Shown here: in pieces, positions 12,370-23,931 of the stretch
Numbering within the stretch: the stretch's first letter is position 1
How the letters are laid out: each line of letters opens with the position of its first letter
Notes under the pieces: generated by a model
Database searches by the model: none
Told to the model about the DNA's origin: nothing
Seen by the model: only the letters and a program-made list of their open reading frames with translations
Made by a program: the position numbers and the translations under genes
Assembly: GCA_023853785.1 (NCBI GenBank)
Contig: JAJIRX010000742.1
Location: forward strand, 62,001 to 126,000
DNA: 64,000 bases
Direction of reading: 5' to 3'
From: Psilocybe azurescens
Taxonomy: Eukaryota > Basidiomycota > Agaricomycetes > Agaricales > Agrocybaceae

Positions 12370-14627
12370 TTAATTGAACACCTGTGGAGGCAATGCATTG
12401 TAGGTTGGGCACAGATCATCGTATGCGGCTGGTAATGGCAGAAGTGAGAATGAAACTCCATGACGGCATAAACAGTGGCAAGATCTTACGGGGATGTTGG
12501 CTATTCGAAATGGTTGGAATATCTTCTGCAAACACTACCGCCAAACCCCTGCAATTTTGACTTTCATCAGACACAATCCAATGAAGATAGCTTCAGAAAC
12601 TTACAGTTGAAGATGCCAATCGATGTGGCTTGAAAGTGCAGATGATCAGTAACATGGCAAAAGTAAAGCTCGAGTGTGCTTACCAATGTAAGATCCACGG
12701 ACCAGCATTGTCCGTGGCGAAACGAATGGTGACGTTATCGCCTGCACTGCCAATGCTGACCACGTCACGAATCACTGGGTCAACATAGTTGTATATAGTA
12801 CTTCCAGCACTTCGAATGACATGGAAGTTATGCTGAAAAAAAAGTGATGAGCACATCAGGTCCTCTAGGGTATGAAATAATGAATACGTACTCCGTGAAG
12901 ATGAATCGGGTGCGGGCTTCCTGCTGATCCACCGGGTAATGAAAGTTCAACGACACTGTTGGGCGGTAAGGGATATACACTGCCAGATGGGAGCAGATCT
13001 TGAGGCGCAACCTGCTTGCTCAAGATTTGAAGCAGTACCGGAAGAGTAGGCGGCTGGAAGGTCGCGTTGTTAACGGTAAATGCCTTACCATTAAATACAA
13101 TGTTAAGGTTGAGGGTTGACATCTGCAGCCCCGAGTGTAGGAACGCCAGGGACAGCAGCGCTAGAAAGAGGATGAAGGTTGGTCTCTACAAGAGGGTTGC
13201 TGATGGAAAGACTGGTGGTCGGGTCCACAGCCGGAATTCCTGCATATCGAAGAATAGCCGAATTGACACCTCCATCGAACCCAATTATATTGGCGACGTT
13301 CGGATTTGCGCGAATCCAATAACTTCCTGGTGTCTGATTAGCATTCAATACGAAGGAATATCTTTGTCCAGCGAAAATCTGGATGGAGTCGACTACGAGC
13401 GGCTTAACGTTGACTCCGTCCACTTCAATTATAGTCTGTATTCGGGAAAATTTAGACTTGAACCTCCATAGCGAGGAGGTAACAGACTGCATACCATAGT
13501 ATGGCCATCGATATTGAATGTGAAGTTTGGATCACATGACATGGAGACCAAACGGAAGCGATAGCGCTTGTTCTGCTCTACCGTAATCACTGTGAGAGGC
13601 ACAGCAGGTCCGCCGGCAAACCGCCCAACGCCATTAATCAGTGTCGCGTCAGACTTTGGAAGGGTTCCAGCCGAAGGCGATGGTGTATGATACCTGACAA
13701 AATCTGTCAATCATAACATTCGCATGCACGTCGTGTTGGATACCGTACCAATCAGCTAGAGTAATAATAGTCGACTCTGTACAATTGATTACTCGTCAGT
13801 GGCCGAGGATACGAAAACAAGTTCAATAATCATCTCACCGTCGTCGATATCATATCTAGGGCCGGGTCAACATCGAATCATCTCTGCAAGAACTAAAGTG
13901 AAACTCACTCGTTCAAATGGGGGTCTTGCGGGTCGTAGACAACCATTGGCCCTCTGAGGCCGTCGCAGTACTGCGCGGCTGAGGAGACGTTGGCCTCAGT
14001 AAACATGTAGCAAGCTCAGACCAACGAAGCCAATTTACCATGATGAGAATGATACCAGTAAGTACCCGCTTGATTTGGGTCCGAAAACTGGTATAAAAAG
14101 GAGTGGCCAGGGGATATAGGGCACTGGTTCACGCCCACTGGTCCATCTGCCCAACTACTGTTCTGTTGGAAGAATCCATGCCAATGCTACACCCGATGTC
14201 CCGTTACTAATGAGCAACACGACGATGAAGCGAGGGAGCACTATACACTCACTATGCTCGTGGTTATTAACATTGTTGTATCGGTCAGTTGGTCGACTAC
14301 GTTAATATTGAATGCCTCTCCCTGGAGAAAGATCAGAGTTTCAGAACGATCATCCGTACCCCTTGGTATAAACATACCTTTTGAGCGGTAATGGCTGGCC
14401 CAGGGAATTGAATGCCCGTCGACGTACCGCCCGCCAATACGGCTCTAAAGACCGACGTTTACTCGTCATGAAATATCATCACATATACAGTTGACGACGT
14501 ACGAACGATTGAAACCGTCGGGTGAAATTACTTTGTTCCCTATGAATAAACTCGTTGAGGGCCCTATCGCAGCGAGTGCCCTAGTAGAGGCAGACAAGAG
14601 CGCAACAATCTTTATTGCTGGGTGCAT
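12370..14627 (-). CDS. Laccase (secreted multicopper oxidase)
   Basis: Oxidises phenols while reducing O2 to water; used outside the cell in lignin or pigment chemistry. The ATG at 14627 opens a signal peptide, [20 protein letters not shown]. All four copper signatures are readable across many short exons: HWHGFFQ, YWYHSHH, HPIHLHG and HCHIDWH (the last split by an intron at about 12650-12699). The middle domain contains [22 protein letters not shown], and the C-terminus is [14 protein letters not shown]. The total is about 500 aa, as usual. One flaw: between [11 protein letters not shown] and [10 protein letters not shown] there is one extra base at the GGG run 13113-13115, shifting the frame. 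Removing it gives the expected sequence. It is either a sequencing error or a very recent lesion. Confidence 0.9.
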
Positions 14628-14690
14628 TGTGCTATGTGAGTAAGGCGAAAGAACCCAGTTGAAGTTGTATTATCTTGTCTTTCATCCAGG

Positions 14691-14698
14691 CTTTTATG
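14691..14698 (-). promoter_or_regulatory. TATA-like box of laccase
   Basis: On the minus strand CATAAAAG lies about 65 bases before the laccase ATG, a plausible distance for a basidiomycete core promoter. This is assigned by position and sequence only. Confidence 0.5.
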
Positions 14699-15417
14699 CC
14701 TCGGTATACTTCCAGAAGGATTTAACTGAATATCTTATTGCAGGCAGCGGAACTGAAGATGACAGATTGATATGCACCGAATATCAAAACAACTCACGTC
14801 TGGTATGATTTCTACCATAGCTAGGATGCAAAGTATCCGTTATTAAGGTTGGGTGAGAAGATTGTATGAAAAAATAGCCCGCTTTCACTCACGAAGTTTT
14901 CAATTAGACTGGCCGCCGTTACATTTCTGCGCCATTTTGAATGCCAAATGGAACTTCAAGAACGTCTAAGAAATCAAGAAGACACCAAGTTGGGTCTCAG
15001 ACAAGTAGCAGGGACGAGTTTTTGTTCTCACCTTGAACAAAGCTCCGTTGTTTGTGGGTCGGGTTAGCATTTGGCATCACCTTTACCGACAACCGTTGCA
15101 CATGGCTCGCAGTTTTCTCCTGAGACATTGAGCGGTACCGTAAGCCTGGGATACGCAACTAGCCCGGCCAGGACCGTCGGGTAGATCCCTTTAGAATCAA
15201 AAGGTTACCCTGTAAATCAAGGTACACACATTTACGTAAGAAGTTATCATGTGTATCACCTACGCAAATATGTACTGTATACTGTATACGCAGTCTGATT
15301 TGAAGTGCCAAAATACGATATGGCGAGGCCCAAATAATAAACTGACTGTTTAGCCAGGAAACATATAGAGTTTCCTGCGGCACCGATGGTTGCTCGTGTT
15401 TGGGGCTTTGAGAGCGT
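14699..15417. other. Intergenic, no gene seen
   Basis: This region upstream of the laccase contains only short open frames. I see no tRNA, repeat or recognisable coding motif. Confidence 0.35.
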
Positions 15418-15975
15418 TTATCTCCGTTTATATGTAGCGCGCCTGATATAGAGCACAAGATCTCTGAGAAAGTTATTGATAAACATAAGTCTTTTCTCGT
15501 CCAAGGCCGAAAAAGGCCTCAAAACTTGGTTGAATGGTAGATGCTGAGCTAACTCAATCAGAACTCGTCGTGACAGGTAAGGACTCCGTACATCATCCAT
15601 TTCAGAAGCCGTCTGAGCATATGGATTATTAAGATATCCTGTCTTTGGAATCGAAAGCTGAGTGATGGAGCGAGCTGCGTGCGACACAGAAATCGGCATT
15701 CCACGCTCCCGAGCTTCTTCAACGAGCTTCATCAGTCGATGAGACCAATGTTAGTCGCGAATGATCTAAATGGCGCGAAAGATGTACATGTCATCTGTAA
15801 TCATATCACAAAATTTCACAAACTTGCTTACTTCGCAGCAGTCCGTACCCTTCCGCTGTTCCGATATACCAGGCATTTTCAATGAGATCTTCAAGATAAC
15901 CCGACATTTCAGCGCTGAGGATGAATGAATCGAAACAGACATTTGCGGCATTTGCCCTGTTTCAACAAAAGTCAC
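15418..15975 (-). CDS. Unrecognised protein, possibly a gene remnant
   Basis: Two minus-strand blocks look coding. One includes SGYLEDLIENAWYIGTAEGYG (about 15820-15930, with a frame change). The other runs from MKLVEEARERGMPISVSHAA to ATYKRR at 15732-15418 without interruption. I do not recognise the family and see no signal peptide or membrane segment. There is no clear start codon upstream and the frame changes between the blocks, so this may be a partly degraded gene with undetected introns. Confidence 0.3.
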
Positions 15976-17722
15976 AAATCACCGTTAGCTGCGCAAAGAT
16001 TGGAATTCAGATGATCATTGAGAAACTTCAAACTGATTATATGCTCAATCCTTGCATTGAGACACCTTCCTTTTTTCCAACTTTTGAGTCATGGTTTCAC
16101 GTATGCTAAATGACAGATAAATTAGTCCAGAACGATATCAACGCGAGAACAGCCATGACACTTCGTCATCTTGATAAGTAAGAAAGAGAGATTCGTAAAC
16201 AATTTACAAAGTTAAGAAAGAAAGACGCATAGATACAGTCACCTATTGGTACATACTCTGATAGCAAACGACCAGAGCGCTATAAGCACAATCACCACAG
16301 TTGATACATGTGAAGGGTACCGTATGCCTTGGGTAGTAAATGCAATACCACGATGATCGCTCGGAAGGAGCGTTGGGCTTTCCATCCCTGTCCGGGTCAA
16401 GAGTCCTTTGTCTGTCGTTAATTGATGCTCTAGCTGCTTCTGCCGAATCGTGGAAAGCTGTCGACTACACGATGTGGCACATGGGACATCTTGGATGCCA
16501 CTGGCACAATGTCAAGTACGAATGAATTTGGAAATTGAGCGGGCTAGAACTAGCAGCAGTATTGTTGCGTGTACGTTTGTTGTGACCTCTTTGAGTGTTT
16601 AGAAAAGATCCAGCGAGCTTAATTACGATGGTGTCTCGAGAACAAGCAGGAACATACGTCATAATCGGAGTTTCAATTTGCCATACAACCGACTAGGATA
16701 ACCATCTCTTGTTTGTTTGAAGTTTGGTACCACACTATTATACTACTACACGGACATCAAACCTGTATTCGCCAAATTATTTCATGCCGCTCACTTTTGG
16801 CCGACTGGATTCGTATGTGAATGATTCATGATTCCGTATATCAAGCCACAGCTGAGTCAGACCATGCTGCCCTTATTTTATCTTCTTCAGTTTTCATAAC
16901 AAGGATGTTTTAAAGTCCTGAAATGATGATATTCAGTCCAATCTGGGGTAATTTCAGCCGACATTGCCGGCATTGCCGGACATTTCGGTTTCATCAACTG
17001 GTATATGGGATACAGTAGATGCTGTTCAAGTTTCAACTGTCTTTAAACGGTAGCGGCAGTCCCTCACCGATTTTGCGCTGGAATCATGTTACTGGCCTCA
17101 AAACTAACTGTTGATACTGGGTAGGCCGTGAGGGAATGCGGCATGTCATTCCCGAGTTGAAACTCCTTTAGTCAACTTCGATGGCGGCCAAACTTATGAG
17201 GCATTTATCGGGTATCGGTGTCTAATGGACTTCAGTGATTTTCAGAAGATACTCGGGTCTGCTTAGGTCTTCTTCTCAAAATATATACACTTCCGTTTGC
17301 TTCCGTTAAAAGAGGAGTTTCCTGGATATGTTTCGGGCCGATGTCAACGTTTTGATGTGCCCGTCGCTCTGATCCTTTCGGCGGTTTTCGGTCAACACCT
17401 TCTGTCGATTCGCTTCGGCACTGTTTCGCTGGAAATCATAAATTACCTTGTCTTTCTTTCTCATCCGAAATACCTGAGAACAATGTGCCAGTGCTTTAGC
17501 CCGACTGCCTCCAGCTAGTTGTTTGGCGGATCTTCAATAACTTGCCAATGATACACATGCTGAGATATAAGACTACAATACCATATATTGCTGCACAGCA
17601 TGACACAGTCTCCACAGCAATGAGTGGTTTGCTTGGCTCTCCACCACAATGGCCATCGTACCCCAGGCATATAGACTCGTCCAACAACACATCTTACCAT
17701 GGATAACTCACGTCCCCAAAAG
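15976..17722. other. No gene seen
   Basis: About 1.7 kb without a supported gene. Open frames are at most about 73 codons and without motifs. The last few hundred bases should include the promoter of the oxidoreductase at 17723. Confidence 0.35.
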
Positions 17723-18894
17723 ATGAACGACCCTCTCAAGTTAGGTGTTTTGTCGCTACCCTCAATTCGCACCACCGAGAGTACGTGGGATACACAAACC
17801 CTTTGTCCTTTCAAAAAAAATGAACGACTAAGTGTTCAGTTATCGACCCGGTGGCTACCCACCCCGACGTAGTGTTATATGCCATAGCATCAGGCGACTC
17901 AGCCAGTGCCTCGTCTCTCGCTGCTGAATACCGGTTTGAGACATCTCATGAATCGTACGCAGAACTTCTCGCGGATGCCAAGGTCGACTTCGTCTATATT
18001 TCTCTTCCGACTGCACTGCATTTTGAATGGGCATTCAAAGCTCTCGAAGCTGGTAAACACGTCTTGCTTGAACCGCCGTTTACCTCCAACGCTGTCGAAG
18101 CCAAGGCACTGGTACGAAAAGCAGAGATGACCAATAGAATTCTCATGGAAGGCTGTCACTGGCAGTTCCATCCGGCTGCGCATCGGTTCAGACAAGTTGT
18201 GGATAGTGGTGCGTATGGCGGCACCATAGGCACATCGGCTGGGATGTCTAGTACGCCTGCTATTCCCAAAGACGACGTGCGTTGGGAATACGATCTATCG
18301 GGAGGGAGTTTAATATCCATGGGGAGCGTCGTTGGCCTGACAAGATACATTCTGCATGCAAGTACCCTGGAAGATATCGTACATGCCGAGGCCGGTGTGT
18401 CGGAGGAGCACGGTCGACTCGTGGATAGTTCAATGCTAGCCACTCTGCGGTTCAAGCTGAGAAACATCAATCCGGAAGCGGACGACAGCGATGTGTTCAG
18501 CATCCTCTACACCGACATGGACCGTGCTCCTGCATACGGCATCATTCCACGTTTCTGGGAGCTTCCCTCCATCCGTGTTGAAACCGAGATGTTTGAGATC
18601 TACTTTTGCGACGTTCTCTCGCCGCATGCATACCATCACATCGCGATCACTGAGAAGTCTAGCGGTAAGACGAAGTATGAGCATTACTTCAAAGGGGGCC
18701 CCTTGTGGAATGATAGAGGAGGGATGCTGTGGTCGTCGTATCGATACCAGCTCGAGGCCTTTGTCGACAAGTTGAGAGGGAAACACCCAGTATGGTGGAT
18801 TACGGGCGAGGAAAGCGTGCAGCAAATGAGGACAATTGATCAGGTGTATAGAAAATGTGGGCTGCCTTTAAGGCCAACGAGTGAGATGGTCTGA
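17723..18894 (+). CDS. Gfo/Idh/MocA-family NAD(P)-dependent oxidoreductase
   Basis: The family oxidises or reduces sugar-like alcohols; the closest recognisable type is the dihydrodiol / D-xylose dehydrogenase group. The start ATG at 17723 opens MNDPLKLGVLSLPSI, whose glycines normally begin a Rossmann fold but here the pattern is weak. A 59-nt intron (17781-17839) joins in frame to THPDVVLYAIASGD. VDFVYISLPTALHFEWAFKA and GKHVLLEPPFTSNAVEA follow, then EGCHWQFHPAAHR and a C-terminal beta-domain; total 370 aa. The usual EKP lysine, which contacts the cofactor and substrate, is a proline (EPP). With the weakened glycine motif, the enzyme may be altered or inactive. A 70-base copy of its 3' part lies at 20092. 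Confidence 0.85.
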
Positions 18895-19215
18895 CAGGCG
18901 AGCACTGAGATTGAAGATCGACTATCGGTATGGTAGACCGGTTCGACCATAATATTCTATACAACAATATACGCGGCTCAAGATCTAAATAACTGCGTAC
19001 TGTGTGAGTCTTTCTTCAAACAGATTGTGCGTAGTCGACTGCTAGGTGGTCTCAAGTGTTGCGATCCATGGATGACCAACGCAAGAAAATCAGAATATAT
19101 TAACAACGAACTGCGTAAATTTTCGCGGCTCATCAGATGCACTATTATATACGTTACTGTAAGAAAAGAGTCGCATCGTCGACCTCGCTTGCCCTATTCC
19201 GAACTGTTAATGGTT
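18895..19215. other. Short intergenic region between convergent genes
   Basis: I see nothing beyond presumed 3' ends of the oxidoreductase and the first small paralogue. Confidence 0.4.
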
Positions 19216-19760
19216 TTAGTTCGGCAATTCTGGATCTTGTGAACCATTTCTTGTCCATCTATTGATCAGTAGAAACTCCATGTGATCCACAATGAAATCC
19301 CAGGCCAATGGGTCGACCAGCATCCAAGGGGAGTCGGGGTCAGAGAAACGCAGTCGACATCTCAGAGTAGGTGGAGCAGATGAGTGATTCATAGCGTATT
19401 TTCCCAAGGGCTGATACTCATCAGTCGCACTGAAAACTGATGTAATGGCAATTATCGCTGCCTGAATCATCAATCGATGAAGTGAACACGATAGTGGTGA
19501 ATGAATTGAAGAATAGACAATGACCTGATAGTTGGCTGGCTTGGCAATAATTGCTCGCACAACGTTATGCGGCCGTTTAGATAATCGGCATAGAACAATG
19601 GTGGTGTACTTGTATAGATCTTGGATGGGAACAGATTTCGGAACGACCTTTATTTGAAGTCAAATTTGAAAATATAGCAATTAAATTCGAAAGTACCTAC
19701 ACAGCTTGTGTTACTGTCCGCCTGAAGCGCCTTTCCGTCTTGATGACTAGCTGTAGACAT
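19216..19760 (-). CDS. Small paralogue A of a tandem triplet, function unknown
   Basis: Three exons (19760 to about 19701, 19647-19525, 19461-19216) join in frame and encode about 140 aa. The protein runs from MSTASHQDGKALQ through IQDLYKYTTIVLCRLSKRPH, then APPTLRCRLRFSD and WDFIVDHMEFLLINRW near the C-terminus. I do not recognise the family. There is no signal peptide or membrane helix, and the conserved aromatic/charged C-terminal block suggests a small soluble domain. It belongs with 20232-20791 and 21142-21727, which share intron positions. Both introns have GT-AG ends. A recent origin by tandem duplication is inferred from order, strand and exon structure. Confidence 0.65.
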
Positions 19761-20091
19761 CTTTACAGTAACTGACGCTATACGAGTTCAAGGCTCGGAA
19801 AGGTGGTGGGGATAAGATCGGAAGACGAGTGCCTGTGTCAGCAGTTTATAATCGTCCCACGGCCCTTGACAGCTTCATCTTCAGGTGAAGTCATGTGTCG
19901 CTTTCATGAAGCATAGTCACTAAGGTTGAAACACACTCAGTTAACTATAGATCAGCATCTCCCGTACCACTTATTGCATTGTTAGACATCTCTGAGCTCT
20001 CATTACTGCCTGCTAGTCTTTATAGCATGGAAGGCCCTCCTGTTTGGGGTTAATCTATAGGTAATCCAAGTACAATTGTTGATTCAAAAAG

Positions 20092-20160
20092 GCCTTGTGG
20101 AACGGGAGAGAAGGAAGGCTGTGGTCGTCATGTTGGTATCAGCTCGAGGCTTTGGCGAGG
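20092..20160 (+). pseudogene. Stray fragment of the Gfo/Idh/MocA gene
   Basis: About 70 bases starting CCTTGTGGAACG match 18703-18772 of the oxidoreductase, the part encoding PLWNDRGGMLWSSYRYQLEA. Here it lies downstream of paralogue B and reads WNGREGRLWSSCWYQLEALA. No flanking part of the gene is recognisable. It indicates that a larger segment including the oxidoreductase once took part in the local duplications. Confidence 0.75.
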
Positions 20161-20231
20161 AATTACATTTTCTGGGACCCATATCATGATTCATCGAGGT
20201 CCTGTTCGTGCTATACTAGCCATTTCACACA

Positions 20232-20791
20232 TCACTGCATAGCTGGCATTCCTAGATTTACCTCTTTTGTTGTCCATCTGTCGATTAATAAGAACTCCAT
20301 ATGATCCGCAATGAAGTCCCAGCACTGAGGGTCGACCAAAATCCAAGGGGTTTCAGGTGGAGAGAAGCGAGCCCGGTATCCCAGGGTTGGTGCAGCTAAT
20401 GTGTTTTGGGTCCTCGATTCGCGAGAAGGTACATATCCCGTGGTTGCATTGAAAATTTTAACGATAGAACATATAGCTTCCTATAAATCAGATGGAACAA
20501 TGATGGCGCGTGCGACAATCAGTAAACGAATACAGCGCCAAATTTGAACCCTACCTCATAACTGACTGGCTTAGGAATAATTGCCCGCACAACACTATAT
20601 GGCGCCTTGTAATTTCGGCAACCTACGATGGTGGTATACTTGTATATGTCTTCTATGGGAACGGGTTTTGCGACGACCTTTTTTTTGGAGTCAAAATTCA
20701 AGGAAGGTGCAAAGCCTATCGAGGGCACAAAAAAACTTGCGTTATTGTTTCCCTGTACCGATTTTCCGTCTTGGCGACTAGTTGTAGACAT
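20232..20791 (-). CDS. Small paralogue B of a tandem triplet, function unknown
   Basis: This is the same family as its neighbours. The start MSTTSRQDGKSVQGNNN is followed by PIEDIYKYTTIVGCRNYKAP. After an intron ending at 20481 come AAPTLGYRARFSPPE and WDFIADHMEFLLIDRW, ending NLGMPAMQ at 20232. Where paralogues A and C have their first intron, this copy keeps a matching insert with no good donor site, and the insert reads through in frame. It therefore appears to have gained about 18 residues from a former intron. The total is about 165 aa. Function is unknown. Confidence 0.6.
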
Positions 20792-21141
20792 CACTCCTAC
20801 CAATGCTGTACGAGAGACTCAAAGCTCAGAGCACTGGAAGATAGGCAAGAAAAGGAATGAAGCCACCTGAAGTGATCAATTGGCTCAATAAGAGGCTAAG
20901 TCGCTCAGCTACGGGCAGTGTGAAACAAAGAGCCAACGAGAGATGGTGGGGATAACGTCGAAAGATAAGACTGCGAGCGCCTATATTTATCACGTTACAA
21001 TCGTCCCATGGGTCTAGTTAAGGCACAGGTCTCCTTATGGATTCCAGTTCAAGTGACGTGTCACAATCGTACAACGTTAACTTCAAACTACGAGCCATAT
21101 ATTCCAACATTAAGATCTCATCTATCATTGTTTGCGCCACC

Positions 21142-21727
21142 TCAACCATAATTCGGTACTCCTAAATCCACTTCCTCATGTTTCCACCTGTTGACCAATA
21201 GAAATTCCATATGATCCACGAGGAGGTCCCAGCACTGAGGGTCTACATCCATCCAATAGTTATCTGTTGAGCGTAATCTACATCTTAGAGTCGGGGCGAC
21301 TGTCGTTTGCATCATTGAATTGTACTTGGCGTGTTGGTATGCATCAGTGGCACCGAAGATCTTAATAATGGACGCTATAGCTTCCTGAAAACGGAAATTA
21401 TACAGAAAATGACTCATAAGTTTTTAAGTGCAACTGATTATGAACCATATAACTTACCTCGTAGCTTGCCGGTCGCATGATAATAGCCCTTGCATAATCA
21501 TGTGGCCGTTTATCCAGTCTGCACAGCACTATGGTAGTATGCTGATATAAATCTTGCAGGCGGACAGCAGGTCTCTTAACGACCTAATTCCAAGCTTAGA
21601 AGACATGGTGCAACGATGAAAGAAGGGTATATCGAACACTTACTTTTGTAGCAGCATCGGCTTGTAACACAGACTTGCCATCCTGCTCACGAGCTGCTGC
21701 TGCTGCTATTACTGCTGTCGTCGACAT
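21142..21727 (-). CDS. Small paralogue C of a tandem triplet, function unknown
   Basis: Three exons (21727-21644, 21583-21458, 21384-21142) join in frame to give about 150 aa. The start contains an alanine run, MSTTAVIAAAAAREQDGKSV, then VRLQDLYQHTTIVLCRLDKR, APTLRCRLRSTDNYW, and WDLLVDHMEFLLVNRW at the C-terminus. Splice sites are canonical. The alanine run is encoded by a GCA/GCT repeat that could vary in length. It is likely the best-preserved member of the triplet, and the family is unrecognised. Confidence 0.65.
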
Positions 21728-22225
21728 GGTAACTGCAAGAGTCTCGGGGTTTGAAACTAAGACCGGGGGTGGGCGGCACTCTAACTCAAGATCTCTAAGT
21801 AAGGCGACTATATCGAGATGCCTGGAATCCACAGTGGACGGGAGTACAAGTTGATGACTATGATGGTGGGGATCAGAATGAACGATATAATCTAAGATGA
21901 GAGCTTATTTATGCATTCACGATAGTCCCACGAATATACTTTAGCTTCACATCCCGTGCAAATCAACGCACCGCCCACGATGTTGTCAATATCATTGAAG
22001 AATTGGTATTCCAGGGTCCCCGTAAATGTGAGAACTGCTTCGACACTCCGGTTCTTGTAATGTCTGCTCAACTTGTAATGGCCTCTGGCGTGAAGCAAAA
22101 AGTCAACATGACTTCTTTATTCAGCTCCCAGAGCCGTAACAATGATTGATTACAAAGAATAAATCATTATGGGTAAACATTGCTTGCTCACGAAACAAAA
22201 TGGACGATGGTAACGATCGGTTCAA
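21728..22225. other. Intergenic, no gene seen
   Basis: This lies between paralogue C and the first tRNA-Ile. I see a 68-codon frame without motifs and nothing else. Confidence 0.35.
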
Positions 22226-22299
22226 TGGCCAACGTGGGGATCGAACCCAAGACCTTCGCGTTATTAGCACGACGCTCTAACCAGCTGAGCTAGTCGGCC
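22226..22299 (-). tRNA. tRNA-Ile(AAU), copy 1
   Basis: The minus strand reads GGCCGACTAGCTCAGC and on to GGCCA, folding into a standard cloverleaf. The seven acceptor pairs close (GGCCGAC with GTTGGCC). The D-arm is GCTC/GAGC, the anticodon stem TCGTG/CGCGA carries loop CTAATAA (anticodon AAT in DNA), and the T-loop is TTCGATC. There is no intron. The outermost T-stem pair is a mismatch. The discriminator base is A; CCA is not encoded. Confidence 0.95.
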
Positions 22300-22409
22300 G
22301 ATAAGTACACTTTGGTTAGGTAAACACTCGAGTCATATTGGAGTATATCACTCGTTTTGGTTCGGGCACACAAAAGCCAAAAAGATTCAAACTTGAGAAA
22401 GCTTTTGAA

Positions 22410-22482
22410 TGGCCAACGTGGGGTCGAACCCAAGACCTTCGCGTTATTAGCACGACGCTCTAACCAGCTGAGCTAGTCGGCC
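22410..22482 (-). tRNA. tRNA-Ile(AAU), copy 2, T-loop one base short
   Basis: It is identical in layout to the copy at 22226-22299 except that the T-loop lacks one base: the plus strand reads GGGGTCGAACC where the other two read GGGGATCGAACC. This leaves a six-base T-loop, which would weaken the D-loop/T-loop contact. It could be a decaying gene or a sequencing indel. Confidence 0.8.
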
Positions 22483-22635
22483 AATGAAAAACGTTTGACA
22501 TTGCAAAATCCGGAGAGGCGCGCCTAATCGTACAGCCACAAACTATTAATATACGTGGGAATATTTGGTGCAACCAAATCTTCACACAGAATCCACTCTT
22601 GTTTCATTCTCTCCACGGTTTTTGACAGTTAAGAA

Positions 22636-23931
22636 ATGCATCCAAACATTCGGAGGCTGTTTCTTCAGCTGTATTATCTCTCGCTGTCGCCGGCTCAGTC
22701 TCATTCTGCCCCGTTGAACAGAACCATCACTGGTTGCAAGATATCCTCGCGTGGTTTCGCCACGATATCCTCTCAGAATGAAGCGAATGGAAAATCAGCG
22801 CCGAAAAACCCATATCCGTATCCGAGAAATCCTAGACCGACGCCGTATCAGATATTCCATCTTCCAATAGGCGCTTCGCAGTCTGAGATCAAGGCACGCT
22901 GTAAGTCTCAGTTTTATGGAGAGGAACGAATGACATGTATGGGGTTCCTTGCGAACTGCAGACTATGAGCTGGTGAGGGCGCACCATCGGGACTCGCATC
23001 ACGCTGCACAGCTAGGGGCCGACGTCGCACACACACGCTTTCGCAGTATAAAAGCGGCGTATGATTTCCTGCGCGGGCGGACGCTGTCTCCTCATCCGAA
23101 TGCTCGTCCGACGCCGTCTCCTAGAAACTTCGATCCGTATGTGAATGAATTGGCTAGGAGACGACGGGCGTACTATGCATCTGGAGCTGGTTACGCCAGG
23201 GGCACGGAGAAAGGCACTGAAGGTGAGAGCTGGGGAGAGGGTTCTGGATCGCGACCGGATGAGAGAACGATGTGGAGCGAGGATGGCTGGCGGGAGCGGC
23301 TCATATTTGGTCTTGGAATGGTGGTCAGTATGCTTTTACTGAACGACTGTTTATCTTCACAAACCCATCTATCCTCCCCAGACACTGTTAGCTGGCCTTT
23401 TCCCTAACATGCCATTCACGATCGCCTCGACCTTTATGCCGACTTCTTTCTTCGTCTCTCCCACATCTTCTTCCTCGACGTCCGACCTTCCTAAATCTCC
23501 GTCATCAAACGTGTCTTCCACCTCATTTACACTGCGATTCGGTATCGATCTCGATAAGGGGGCACCGCGAAGCCGTTTCTGCCCTCGTCCAAGCGCGTAA
23601 CGAACGCGAGACGATGGGGGCAGAACGACGAGAGGGCGTCAGGCAGCGAGTGCGGGAGATTTTGACCGCCGATTCGCCTGACCAGATAGGACGGACGAAT
23701 GATCCACCGCCTGTGCTACTTACTGCGGCTGATATTGGGGATCTCCCCAAGTTGAAACCGCCCGAACGCAACCAATACAATCGACGCTGGCGAGTGACCA
23801 ACCGAGGCCATCAGCCTCCGATTCTACGTCACCGTAGAGACAAGTTCTTTGTCACGGTAAGGGTGCGATCTATGTTACATTATGTACAAACATATCTTTA
23901 TCGAAGTCATTCATTGGTGTATTTGGTCTGA
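22636..23931 (+). CDS. J-like mitochondrial membrane protein, one frameshift
   Basis: J-domain co-chaperones stimulate Hsp70. The N-terminus, rich in Arg/Ser/Leu with no acids and ending SSRGFATISS, looks like a mitochondrial presequence. The J-like block is TPYQIFHLPIGASQSEIKAR, an intron, YYELVRAHH, then FRSIKAAYDFLRGR. The invariant HPD is HRD here (CAT CGG GAC). A hydrophobic segment, LIFGLGMVVTGLFPNM, spans a second intron with donor GTATGC. Then at the G5 run 23558-23562 one extra G breaks the frame. Dropping it gives DKGHREAVSALVQARNERET and a basic, Arg-rich C-terminus. The exact 3' end is uncertain because GTAAGG near 23855 could be a further donor. Confidence 0.7.

Noticed and set aside
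13102..13180. A 31-nt intron (GTCCCTGGCG...GCTGCAG) would also restore the laccase frame
   Set aside because: It is shorter than any intron seen in the window and would remove conserved-looking residues; one extra G is simpler.
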